Shown here: positions 1-5,603 of the stretch, piece by piece | How positions within the stretch are numbered: position 1 is the stretch's first letter | How the letters are laid out: every line of letters begins with the position of its first letter | Assembly (NCBI GenBank): GCA_016186235.1 | Contig: JACPMD010000087.1 | Coordinates: 1 to 5,724, forward strand | Reading direction: 5' to 3' | From: Candidatus Roizmanbacteria bacterium | Lineage (GTDB): Bacteria > Patescibacteriota > Microgenomatia > UBA1406 > GWC2-37-13 | DNA: 5,724 nucleotides | Notes under the pieces: model-generated | What the model was told of the DNA's origin: nothing | What the model saw: the letters and a program-made list of their open reading frames with translations, nothing else | Database searches by the model: none | Position numbers and translations under genes: made by a program

Positions 1-171
1 CAAGTTCTTAAAGCGATTCAAGAAACCAAGAAGAGACTCAATATTGATATAAGTTTGGAACGAAAACGATCAAATAGACATAGGATTGTTAGTTCCACGA
101 AAATTCTCAAAAAAATAAGCCAAGAAGTCCAAAAACTCTGCAAAAAATTTCCTATAAAAAAAGTCTATTAA
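1..171 (+). CDS. C-terminal fragment, possibly serine hydroxymethyltransferase
   Basis: An open frame enters from the left edge at base 1 and ends at TAA 169-171, giving the last 56 residues of a protein. It is Lys/Arg-rich. Its end, ISQEVQKLCKKFPIKKVY, resembles the last helix of serine hydroxymethyltransferase (GlyA), which commonly ends in a pattern like V..L...FPLY, and the opening QVLKAI could match the helix before it. If so, the enzyme would interconvert serine and glycine with tetrahydrofolate in the cytoplasm. The linker between those two stretches is long and basic, and no PLP-binding motif lies inside the window, so this is a tentative homology call. The next gene starts 38 bases downstream. 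Confidence 0.45.
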   Translation, partial: QVLKAIQETKKRLNIDISLERKRSNRHRIVSSTKILKKISQEVQKLCKKFPIKKVY

Positions 172-195
172 AGCAGCCTCCTTTTTCTAATATTC

Positions 196-201
196 TATAA
201 T
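196..201 (+). promoter_or_regulatory. Perfect -10 element (TATAAT) close to a start codon
   Basis: TATAAT lies in the short gap after the upstream stop codon, and the ATG of the next gene begins at 210, 8 bases after the hexamer. A transcript starting at the usual distance from a -10 box would begin at or within a few bases of the ATG, giving a leaderless or nearly leaderless mRNA. There is no Shine-Dalgarno sequence before this ATG, which fits. No good TTGACA-like -35 is visible around 173-178 (GCAGCC). Confidence 0.5.
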
Positions 202-209
202 ACTACTAC

Positions 210-515
210 ATGCCGTATCCACTTATTATCTCTAATGCTCTTATGGTGATGTTTTTTGCCTGGAAATTTACCAAGCTCCCACCCCAAATACCAATCTTCT
301 ACTCTAAACCTACAGGTGAAGATCAGTTGGCAGATGTGTGGATGTTGATTATTTTCCCCATCATTCTCAATGCGCTTTTTTTCTTTAATATCTTCATCTA
401 TCGCAAATTCTTCACCGAACATGCTATTGTGAAAAAAATTATTCATTACTTTAATCTTTTCTTGACCATAAGCATAACGGCTATCTTTATCAAAATTGTT
501 ACGTTGGTAAGCTAA
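210..515 (+). CDS. Small three-helix membrane protein, DUF1648-like motif
   Basis: A 101-residue hydrophobic protein with predicted membrane helices at about residues 5-20, 45-63 and 79-98. Between helices 1 and 2 it carries LPPQIPIFYSKPTGEDQLA (residues 23-41). This resembles the LPxxIPxHY loop of DUF1648-type membrane proteins and a short protein I recall from Patescibacteria; I could not check this by search. Its function is unknown. ATG 210 is the only sensible start, because an in-frame TAA lies at 198-200. There is no ribosome binding site, but a TATAAT box sits 8 bases upstream. The sugar-phosphate transferase gene begins 2 bases after the stop, so the two are probably co-transcribed and may both act in the cell envelope. 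The family assignment is moderate; that the frame is a real gene is likely. Confidence 0.8.
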   Translation: MPYPLIISNALMVMFFAWKFTKLPPQIPIFYSKPTGEDQLADVWMLIIFPIILNALFFFNIFIYRKFFTEHAIVKKIIHYFNLFLTISITAIFIKIVTLVS

Positions 516-517
516 TT

Positions 518-1576
518 ATGAATAACTTAATGGCCTTCGTTATCACGCTTTTCCTCTCTGTAATTTTCACTGCTCCCACAATTTATCTTGCCAAAAAATT
601 TCATATTGTCACCGACAAAAAAAAGCGTACTCATCCTGCACATACACATACTGGCGTGGTTCCAAGAGGTGGGGGCGCTCCTATCTTTTTAGCCATTCTT
701 ATTAGTACATTACTATTTCTCCCGATGAATAAACTCTTGTTCGGAATTCTGATTGCGTGTCTCTTGTTGGTGATAATGGGTTTGTTGGATGATTATTACG
801 ATCTTTCACCTTATTTGCGGTTTTTTATAAATCTGTGGATTTCTGCGCTTGTGATTGGATTCGGGCTTGGAATTCCCTATATTTCAAACCCACTAGGTGG
901 AGTGATTCATTTAGACCAATGGAAAATTACTTTTGACCTTTTTGGAACACATTCGATTCTGATTTTAGCAGACATAGTGGGAATTGTTTGGCTTACGTGG
1001 ATAATGAATATGGTTAACTGGAGCAAAGGGGTTGATGGGCAACTTCCGGGATTCGTCGCTATTACCGCATTTTTTCTTGGATTATTATCTCAGCGATTTT
1101 CTGCCCACGACATCAGCGCAAGGAGTGTAGAAATATTTTCTTTTATTGTTGCAGGATCTTTTGTAGGATTTCTTCCCTTTAACTTCTATCCGCAAAAGAT
1201 TATGCCGGGGTATGGCGGAGGAGCGCTCGCCGGTTTTCTTTTGGGAGTACTCTCGATTCTTTCTTTTGGAAAACTTGGCACCGCCATATTGATACTTGCC
1301 ATTCCGACGATGGATGCTGTATATACCATACTAAGGAGGCTGAGAAAAAAGCAGTCGCCATTCCGAGCAGACTGGGGTCACTTTCATCATCGACTGCTTG
1401 AACTGGGATGGGGAAAAAGAAGAATTGCCGTATTTTATTGGTCTGTGTCTTTTATCTTAGGAGTCTCGAGCCTTTTCTTAAAAGGCTTAGAAAAAATGAT
1501 CGCTTTCCTCATGATAGCTATACTTCTCCTTATTTTTATGCTCATTATAGAAAAAGTAAAAAAGGTCAGCGTGTGA
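518..1576 (+). CDS. Glycosyltransferase family 4, MraY/WecA/TagO-like sugar-1-phosphate transferase
   Basis: A 352-residue multi-pass membrane protein of the polyprenyl-phosphate N-acetylhexosamine-1-phosphate transferase superfamily. Members move a sugar-1-phosphate from a UDP-sugar to undecaprenyl phosphate, the first lipid-linked step of peptidoglycan, teichoic acid or surface glycan synthesis. Visible motifs are HTGVVPRGGGAPIF (residues 44-57), the Mg-binding LLDD (89-92), NMVNWSKGVDGQLPG (164-178, matching the usual NxxDGxDGL region), MPGYGGGALAGF (229-240), MDAVYTILRRL (265-275), and SPFRADWGHFHHRL (280-293, the WecA-type HIHH motif). The HFHH motif and the SPF-D-H spacing favour the WecA/TagO branch over MraY. 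The FMGDxGS loop reads MPGYGGG, so its usual Asp is absent, as is the first Asp of the NxxDGxDG motif. Whether it uses a different substrate is unknown. It starts 2 bases after the previous gene; Met5 (base 530) is an alternative start. Confidence 0.9.
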   Translation: MNNLMAFVITLFLSVIFTAPTIYLAKKFHIVTDKKKRTHPAHTHTGVVPRGGGAPIFLAILISTLLFLPMNKLLFGILIACLLLVIMGLLDDYYDLSPYLRFFINLWISALVIGFGLGIPYISNPLGGVIHLDQWKITFDLFGTHSILILADIVGIVWLTWIMNMVNWSKGVDGQLPGFVAITAFFLGLLSQRFSAHDISARSVEIFSFIVAGSFVGFLPFNFYPQKIMPGYGGGALAGFLLGVLSILSFGKLGTAILILAIPTMDAVYTILRRLRKKQSPFRADWGHFHHRLLELGWGKRRIAVFYWSVSFILGVSSLFLKGLEKMIAFLMIAILLLIFMLIIEKVKKVSV

Positions 1577-1582
1577 TAAAAT
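1574..1582 (+). promoter_or_regulatory. Extended -10-like element (TGnTAAAAT) just before the miaB start
   Basis: TG-A-TAAAAT spans 1574-1582, one mismatch from an extended -10 (TGnTATAAT), and overlaps the TGA stop of the upstream gene. The GTG start of miaB is 6 bases downstream, about where transcription would begin, and no Shine-Dalgarno sequence precedes it. Together these suggest a leaderless miaB transcript. The region is AT-rich, so chance is possible. Confidence 0.35.
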
Positions 1583-1588
1583 TAATAA

Positions 1589-2797
1589 GTGAAATACTTC
1601 ATCAAAACCTTCGGCTGTCAACAAAATAAAGCCGATTCAGAACGTATCGCAAGCGCATTTACTCATCGAGGAATGACCCCTGCAAAAGGATATGGTGATG
1701 CAGACTACGTTGTAATCAATACCTGCATGGTGAGAAGATCTGCTGAAGACAGAGTCTACGGACTTGTACAAAATTTGGGAAAATTGAAAGCGAAAAAACG
1801 CGCAATGAAAATTGTCGTCACCGGTTGCATGGTTGGTCTTGCATTTCGAGATAAAACTGGCAAATATCTGCAATCAATTAGAGAAAGGATGCCTGAGGTT
1901 GACGAATTTATGCCGATCGAGGAAGTGGGATTTGACAATCAACCCGTTCGGCAAGACTTCATAAATGCTTGGGTGCCTATTTCAAATGGTTGTAATAACT
2001 TCTGCACCTTTTGCGTCGTCCCTTTCACCAGAGGAAGAGAAATCAGCCGTTCTTATGAGGATATTATCGAAGAATGTTTACACCTCAAGTCAAAAGGTTA
2101 TAAAAATGTCACACTCTTGGGACAAAACGTAAATTCGTATGGAGCCGATCTACTTGTTGGAGAAAATAATATTCAGGTTATGCGAGATTTGGATAAAACA
2201 TATTTTAGTGAGAAAGCGAACATACATATTTCGAGTCAATCCCTTGGTGACGGGATGAGTCACAAACCAGTATACGTCAAACATCTTGGTCGGTATCGTA
2301 TTCCCACCCTCTTCCCCTACCTGCTTGAACAAGTTGCAGAGATGGAATTTGAACGAATCGAATTTTTTTCTTCGAATCCTTGGGATTTTTCCGATGAGCT
2401 TATTGATATTATCGCTCGAAACAAAAATATTACCCGACTCATTCATCTACCTATACAGTCAGGCGATAATACTGTCTTGAAGCGAATGAATCGCTGGTAT
2501 ACAACAGAGGAATATCTAGAAATCATTAACAAACTGAGAAGAAAAGTTCGCGGGATAAAGTTCTCTACTGATGTTATCGTCGGATTTTGCGGAGAAACCG
2601 GTGAAGAATTTCAAAATACAGTCAAATTGGCCAGACTCGTAGGCTATGAAAAAGCCTATATCTCAATGTATTCACAGCGGCCGATGACAGCTGCCACCAA
2701 AGTATTCAAAGATGACATTTCTCATGCTGTTAAGAAGAAAAGATGGCAGATTTTAGAAGATTTGATTAATAAACCTCACTTAAAGAGACATCAATAA
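1589..2797 (+). CDS. miaB: tRNA-2-methylthio-N6-dimethylallyladenosine synthase MiaB, TRAM-less form
   Basis: A radical SAM methylthiotransferase of 402 residues. MiaB adds a methylthio group to N6-(dimethylallyl)adenosine-37 of tRNAs reading UNN codons, using two [4Fe-4S] clusters. The N-terminal UPF0004 domain has KTFGCQQNKADSE with Cys10, NTCMVRRSAEDRVYG with Cys46, and VVTGCM with Cys80, the auxiliary cluster ligands. The radical SAM motif NGCNNFCTFC supplies Cys135, Cys139 and Cys142, followed by VVPFTRGREISR. Further conserved parts are LLGQNVNSYGADL (176-188), LPIQSGDNTVLKRMNRWYT (287-305), DVIVGFCGETGEEF (328-341) and MYSQRPMTAA (360-369). About 50 residues (190-240) are inserted before FPYLLEQV, and the protein ends where the C-terminal TRAM RNA-binding domain would begin. 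GTG 1589 is the only start that keeps Cys10 with its conserved lead-in, because TAA precedes it directly in frame. Confidence 0.93.
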   Translation: MKYFIKTFGCQQNKADSERIASAFTHRGMTPAKGYGDADYVVINTCMVRRSAEDRVYGLVQNLGKLKAKKRAMKIVVTGCMVGLAFRDKTGKYLQSIRERMPEVDEFMPIEEVGFDNQPVRQDFINAWVPISNGCNNFCTFCVVPFTRGREISRSYEDIIEECLHLKSKGYKNVTLLGQNVNSYGADLLVGENNIQVMRDLDKTYFSEKANIHISSQSLGDGMSHKPVYVKHLGRYRIPTLFPYLLEQVAEMEFERIEFFSSNPWDFSDELIDIIARNKNITRLIHLPIQSGDNTVLKRMNRWYTTEEYLEIINKLRRKVRGIKFSTDVIVGFCGETGEEFQNTVKLARLVGYEKAYISMYSQRPMTAATKVFKDDISHAVKKKRWQILEDLINKPHLKRHQ

Positions 2798-2865
2798 ATA
2801 TATTTTCCAGCGAATCTGGCGTTGATCCGGAGCTCTTCTATGACTTGCTGATATGTTCTTTCGAG
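2791..2865 (-). pseudogene. Out-of-frame remnant of the M1 aminopeptidase C-terminal tail
   Basis: If one 17-bp repeat copy is removed, the minus-strand frame continues after KHKISG as LERTYQQVIEELRINARF and a few more residues (AGKYIY), ending at a TGA at 2791-2793. An amphipathic helix of the type E...I..LR.NARF is how many M1 aminopeptidases end, so this is probably the original C-terminus, now disconnected by the duplication. The restored gene would overlap the last 7 bases of miaB tail to tail. The reading is direct from sequence; the ancestral state is inferred. Confidence 0.65.
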
Positions 2866-2899
2866 TCCGCTTATCTTATGCTTCCGCTTATCTTATGCT
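2866..2899. repeat. Two perfect 17-bp tandem copies at the aminopeptidase 3' end
   Basis: TCCGCTTATCTTATGCT occurs at 2866-2882 and again at 2883-2899 with no mismatch and no spacer. Since 17 is not a multiple of three, the second copy shifts the reading frame of the minus-strand aminopeptidase gene and creates its stop codon at 2871-2873. It looks like a simple slippage or duplication event. Confidence 0.95.
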
Positions 2900-4541
2900 T
2901 CCTTAAGAAAGATTCCGCATCGTCTACGTTTTTTATCGCTCCAGTTGGAATTATCATCTTGAGCATTCTGCGGAAGAGAACTGTAGAGTGTCCACCGACT
3001 CGCTTCTTGATAGTGTTCCAGTTTTTTTTAAACCACTCATAATTTGTTTCTATTCCATAGCGATTTCGTGAAGTTGCAGCAATGAGATAAAAAAAGTCTG
3101 AGAATCTTACTTTCTCAGATAACCCATAATTTAATGCTCTCTCAACAAGCTTTGGATTTTTACTATTACCTAAAGCCATTAGGAGTTTTGCTTTCTCTTC
3201 TTGAATAGTGCTTTCTTCAAATAGTTTTCTTATCACTTCGAAATTTTTATCGTCTTTCCAAACTACACCGCTGTAGATTACTCCTCTTAAATCAGGATGC
3301 AATTTCTTTGATTGGAGATATGTTTTAAATTTACCGGATATAAAGCTGACAATTTTTTCTTCATCAAATGAAGATAATGACGAGAGAGAAATAGTTCTTA
3401 AATGCGTGACATTAATGTCTTCTCCGTTTTTAGGTTCGAGGCCGGTAATTATAATTGCTATGTCAGAAAAAGTAACAATGAGTCTCTTAATTCTGTCTTG
3501 CCGGGTAAGTAAATAGATTCCGGCCAATCTGCCAATAAGATACTGCAGAACCTCTACTCTTTTTTCCTCCTTTAAAAAACCATCTATGAAGCTTAATGCT
3601 TCTTCCACAGAGAACTGATTGCTCACGGTCAACGAAAACAAGTCATGCACCAAACCAATAATCTCGAGTTCGTTAAGTTTCTTTGAATGTTTACCGAGCA
3701 GGTCGAGATGATATTGATCATATTTTGTGATGAAGAAACTCGAATAATCGGAATTCAGATAGAGAAACGGCGACTTCGTCATTCTCCTTTCATGGTGGTT
3801 TTTGTTCAATAATAAAGGCTCGTAGGAGTTACCAGAAAATTTGGCGATAAGCGGAACAATCCATTTATTATGGTCCTTATAATCAAGATAAAAGAATCTT
3901 TTCTGCCTCATGAGAATAGTGTTTTTGTCTCTTTTAACATTTACGAGCGGAAAACCCTTCTGCATAATAAATCTCTTCATTATCTCCTTAATCGGTTTGT
4001 TGGACGCGAGTTGAAGCGATTCCCACAAATCGTTTGCCTGAGCATTAGCATATTGATACTTGTGAATATAAAGTCTCAGTCCTTCTCTATATTTTTTAAA
4101 CTCAAGGTATTCGTCGATCATTCGCAGGATGCTTCCGCCTTTTTCGTAGGCGATCTCGTCAAAAAGTTCGTCTATTTCGTCGGGGTTCAGAACTTTTGCA
4201 TGGATTGCTCTAGTTGATTTTAATCCGTCTAAAGACATTGCACCAAAAACAGCATACGTCAAGTAATCTGTCCATACATTCCACTCTGGCCAAAAATTAT
4301 CAAGCGATTTATACGCCATATATGTGGCAAAACTTTCATTGAGCCACAGATCGTCCCACCACTTCATCGTCACCAAATTACCAAACCATTGATGTACTAG
4401 TTCATGCGCTACCACCTCTGCAACACGCTGCATAGTGGCCCGAGAGCTCAATCCTGAATAGAGGAGTAAAGCATTTTCACGAAATGTTATTGCCCCCCAG
4501 TTCTCCATGGCGCCTGAAGCGAAATCCGGTACCGCAATCAA
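2871..4541 (-). CDS. M1-family zinc aminopeptidase, truncated at both ends (probable pseudogene or fragment)
   Basis: A peptidase family M1 enzyme (gluzincin), which removes N-terminal amino acids from peptides. Counting from the TTG at 4541, it has the substrate-binding GAMENWG motif (residues 10-16), zinc site HELVHQWFGN (His46, Glu47, His50) with the third ligand in LNES (Glu69, giving HEXXH-X18-E), and the catalytic Tyr132 in IAYEKG. Residues from about 300 form an ERAP1_C-like helical domain. TTG 4541 is probably not a real start: the same frame stays open to 4634 and reads FLKFYEEYFDYAYPLKKLDL, which matches the family just before GAMEN. Above about 4605 the similarity ends, so the N-terminal beta domain (roughly 200 or more residues) is absent. 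At the 3' end a 17-bp duplication truncates the tail to SIR. Without the N-terminal domain an active enzyme is unlikely. The 3' end converges on miaB. Confidence 0.9.
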   Translation of the reverse strand: MIAVPDFASGAMENWGAITFRENALLLYSGLSSRATMQRVAEVVAHELVHQWFGNLVTMKWWDDLWLNESFATYMAYKSLDNFWPEWNVWTDYLTYAVFGAMSLDGLKSTRAIHAKVLNPDEIDELFDEIAYEKGGSILRMIDEYLEFKKYREGLRLYIHKYQYANAQANDLWESLQLASNKPIKEIMKRFIMQKGFPLVNVKRDKNTILMRQKRFFYLDYKDHNKWIVPLIAKFSGNSYEPLLLNKNHHERRMTKSPFLYLNSDYSSFFITKYDQYHLDLLGKHSKKLNELEIIGLVHDLFSLTVSNQFSVEEALSFIDGFLKEEKRVEVLQYLIGRLAGIYLLTRQDRIKRLIVTFSDIAIIITGLEPKNGEDINVTHLRTISLSSLSSFDEEKIVSFISGKFKTYLQSKKLHPDLRGVIYSGVVWKDDKNFEVIRKLFEESTIQEEKAKLLMALGNSKNPKLVERALNYGLSEKVRFSDFFYLIAATSRNRYGIETNYEWFKKNWNTIKKRVGGHSTVLFRRMLKMIIPTGAIKNVDDAESFLRKHKISGSIR

Positions 4542-4795
4542 ATCAAGTTTCTTGAGAGGATATGCATAATCAAAATATTCTTCATAGAATTTAAGAAATT
4601 TTTTAGTGAAGAATCTAAAGATGGATAAAGTTGCTTAAGTATATTTCCTGCTTTTTCACTCATTGCATTTTTATAAGAAGAAATGGGATAATAATATTTT
4701 TGATTATAAGGATTAAAATTTAAAGATTTTACCCAGTTTATGAATTTATTTTTCACTGACTCTGGAAATTTTAAATAAATAACATCAATACCCAT
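4538..4795 (-). CDS. Unrecognised protein, N-terminal part, running out of frame into aminopeptidase DNA
   Basis: An 85-codon frame from ATG 4795. Residues 1 to about 63 (MGIDVIYLKFPESVKNKF onward, including YYYPISSYKNAMSEKAGNI) look like ordinary coding sequence with charged and aromatic residues and no signal peptide, but I do not recognise a family. From about residue 64 the frame reads the M1 aminopeptidase DNA in the wrong phase, so the tail after LKNF is a shadow. The real protein was probably longer and was cut at the same breakpoint that removed the aminopeptidase N-terminus. The 4-base overlap with the TTG at 4541 looks like translational coupling but is most likely accidental. A TATA-like box lies 21 bases before the ATG, and there is no ribosome binding site. 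Confidence 0.45.
   Translation of the reverse strand: MGIDVIYLKFPESVKNKFINWVKSLNFNPYNQKYYYPISSYKNAMSEKAGNILKQLYPSLDSSLKNFLNSMKNILIMHILSRNLI
4596..4640. other. Homology and base-composition breakpoint
   Basis: On the minus strand, M1 aminopeptidase similarity is continuous up to about base 4605 and then stops, and the frame closes at 4635-4637. By eye, 60-base blocks have 47-52% GC at 4381-4560, then 20% at 4561-4620 (still partly aminopeptidase), 28% at 4621-4680, 18% at 4681-4740 and 12% at 4801-4860. I see no insertion-sequence ends, target duplication or tRNA at the boundary. A run of six A (minus strand, 4599-4604) lies at the join. Confidence 0.6.
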
Positions 4796-4816
4796 GTGTT
4801 TATTAATAACTTATTT

Positions 4817-4825
4817 TATTTAAAA
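4817..4825 (-). promoter_or_regulatory. Archaeal-type TATA box candidate
   Basis: On the minus strand TTTTAAATA contains the TTTAWATA consensus of archaeal TATA boxes. Its centre is 26 bases from the A of the ATG at 4795, the spacing expected when transcription starts at the start codon (a leaderless archaeal transcript). The 88-bp gap is extremely AT-rich, so a chance match is quite possible. Confidence 0.3.
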
Positions 4826-4883
4826 TTTGCGAAATTGAGCTAAAATAATTATATATTATTTATTTGTAATATACCTCATTTTA

Positions 4884-5600
4884 TTAATGCTTTATTGTAA
4901 CAAAATCTTCTTCACGATAAACTGAAAACATAGCATCACCATTCTTAGTTCCATGAACTGGGCAAGGATCAGTGTCTCTTGCTTGCTTTAAAGTAATAAT
5001 ATTGTTAAGTGTAATACCATTAGTTTTATACTCATCAAGAACAGGATTAGTCATATGTGAAAATACTGAATCAAAAATTTGGTTTTTTATTCCAAAATGT
5101 TTTAATCCAATATCAAAATTATGGATATCTCTAGAAGCTATTCCCAATTGCTCTCCAGCCCTTACAGTCACTCCTTGTTTAATATTTGAAGCTGGAGTGA
5201 CGTGAAAGAAAATAAATTTCCATCCTCTTGCAGCATTAGAAGTAGTAATAATTTGTTTGCCAGGTGGCGAATCTTTTATCTCAGAAATTTTTCCATCAAA
5301 TGGTGCGAAAATTTGGATCTTATCAGTGCCTATTAAAAAAGGTAGAGGTTCAATGTAATGTTTCATTGATCGCAATGTTTCTTTCTCTTTCTCAATGTTT
5401 AAACCACTATAATCATGTCCAACACAGCTCCTAAATTTAGAAATTCTCTGAATCTGTGATAAATTAATGGGGTTAGCAACAATAAATTTGTTATCATCAG
5501 AAAAAGTTGACTTTTCTTCTATAGGGGTGCAACTTACAAGTAAAACAAGAAAAATAAATACAGACAATTTACAAATTATACTTACTATTTTAATTTTCAT
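4884..5600 (-). CDS. Lipoprotein with a degenerate M23-peptidase-like domain
   Basis: A 238-residue exported protein. The N-terminus has basic residues, a hydrophobic stretch (about 5-21) and a lipobox LVSC with Cys24 as the likely lipidated residue, so it should be anchored outside the membrane. Residues about 55-170 look like an M23/LytM (duplicated hybrid motif) domain: FRSCVGHDYSG (57-66 region), IFAPFDGKISEI (97-108), FFHV (131-134), and IKQGVTVRAGEQLGIAS (140-156). The domain is altered. The HxGxD metal motif appears as Cys59-x-Gly-x-Asp63, and the final HxH is replaced by NFDIGLKH (161-168), so peptidoglycan hydrolase activity is doubtful. The C-terminal part (DPCPVHGTKNGD, 211-222) is unassigned. 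ATG 5600 is preceded by GAGAG about 7 bases upstream and follows the previous stop by 3 bases, suggesting an operon. Six of eight Arg codons are AGA/AGG. Confidence 0.72.
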   Translation of the reverse strand: MKIKIVSIICKLSVFIFLVLLVSCTPIEEKSTFSDDNKFIVANPINLSQIQRISKFRSCVGHDYSGLNIEKEKETLRSMKHYIEPLPFLIGTDKIQIFAPFDGKISEIKDSPPGKQIITTSNAARGWKFIFFHVTPASNIKQGVTVRAGEQLGIASRDIHNFDIGLKHFGIKNQIFDSVFSHMTNPVLDEYKTNGITLNNIITLKQARDTDPCPVHGTKNGDAMFSVYREEDFVTIKH

Positions 5601-5603
5601 TAT

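Noticed and set aside
195..446. Minus-strand 83-residue frame opposite the small membrane protein
   Set aside because: It lies wholly antisense to the better supported plus-strand gene, and its composition (Lys/His runs) looks like a shadow.
2150..2446. Minus-strand 98-residue frame and the plus-strand 64-residue frame inside miaB
   Set aside because: Both overlap well conserved miaB coding sequence in other frames and show no independent support.
2798..2870. Terminator between the convergent miaB and aminopeptidase genes
   Set aside because: No GC-rich hairpin with a T run is visible, and the stretch is explained as the displaced aminopeptidase C-terminus.
2845..3042. Plus-strand 65-residue hydrophobic frame at the aminopeptidase 3' end
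   Set aside because: It is antisense to the M1 gene and includes the tandem repeat; it has no start signal or recognisable motif.
3870..4217. Plus-strand 115-residue frame inside the aminopeptidase region
   Set aside because: It is antisense to clearly M1-like sequence and has no family signature.
4599..4604. A one-base indel in the A6 run as the cause of the aminopeptidase 5' truncation
   Set aside because: A frameshift would leave M1-like sequence in another frame upstream. The 63 residues above the run do not resemble the M1 N-terminal domain, and base composition also changes.
4844..4860. Inverted repeat AATAAT-TATAT-ATTATT as a terminator or operator
   Set aside because: The stem is made only of A/T pairs in sequence that is about 12% GC, so it is weak and expected by chance.
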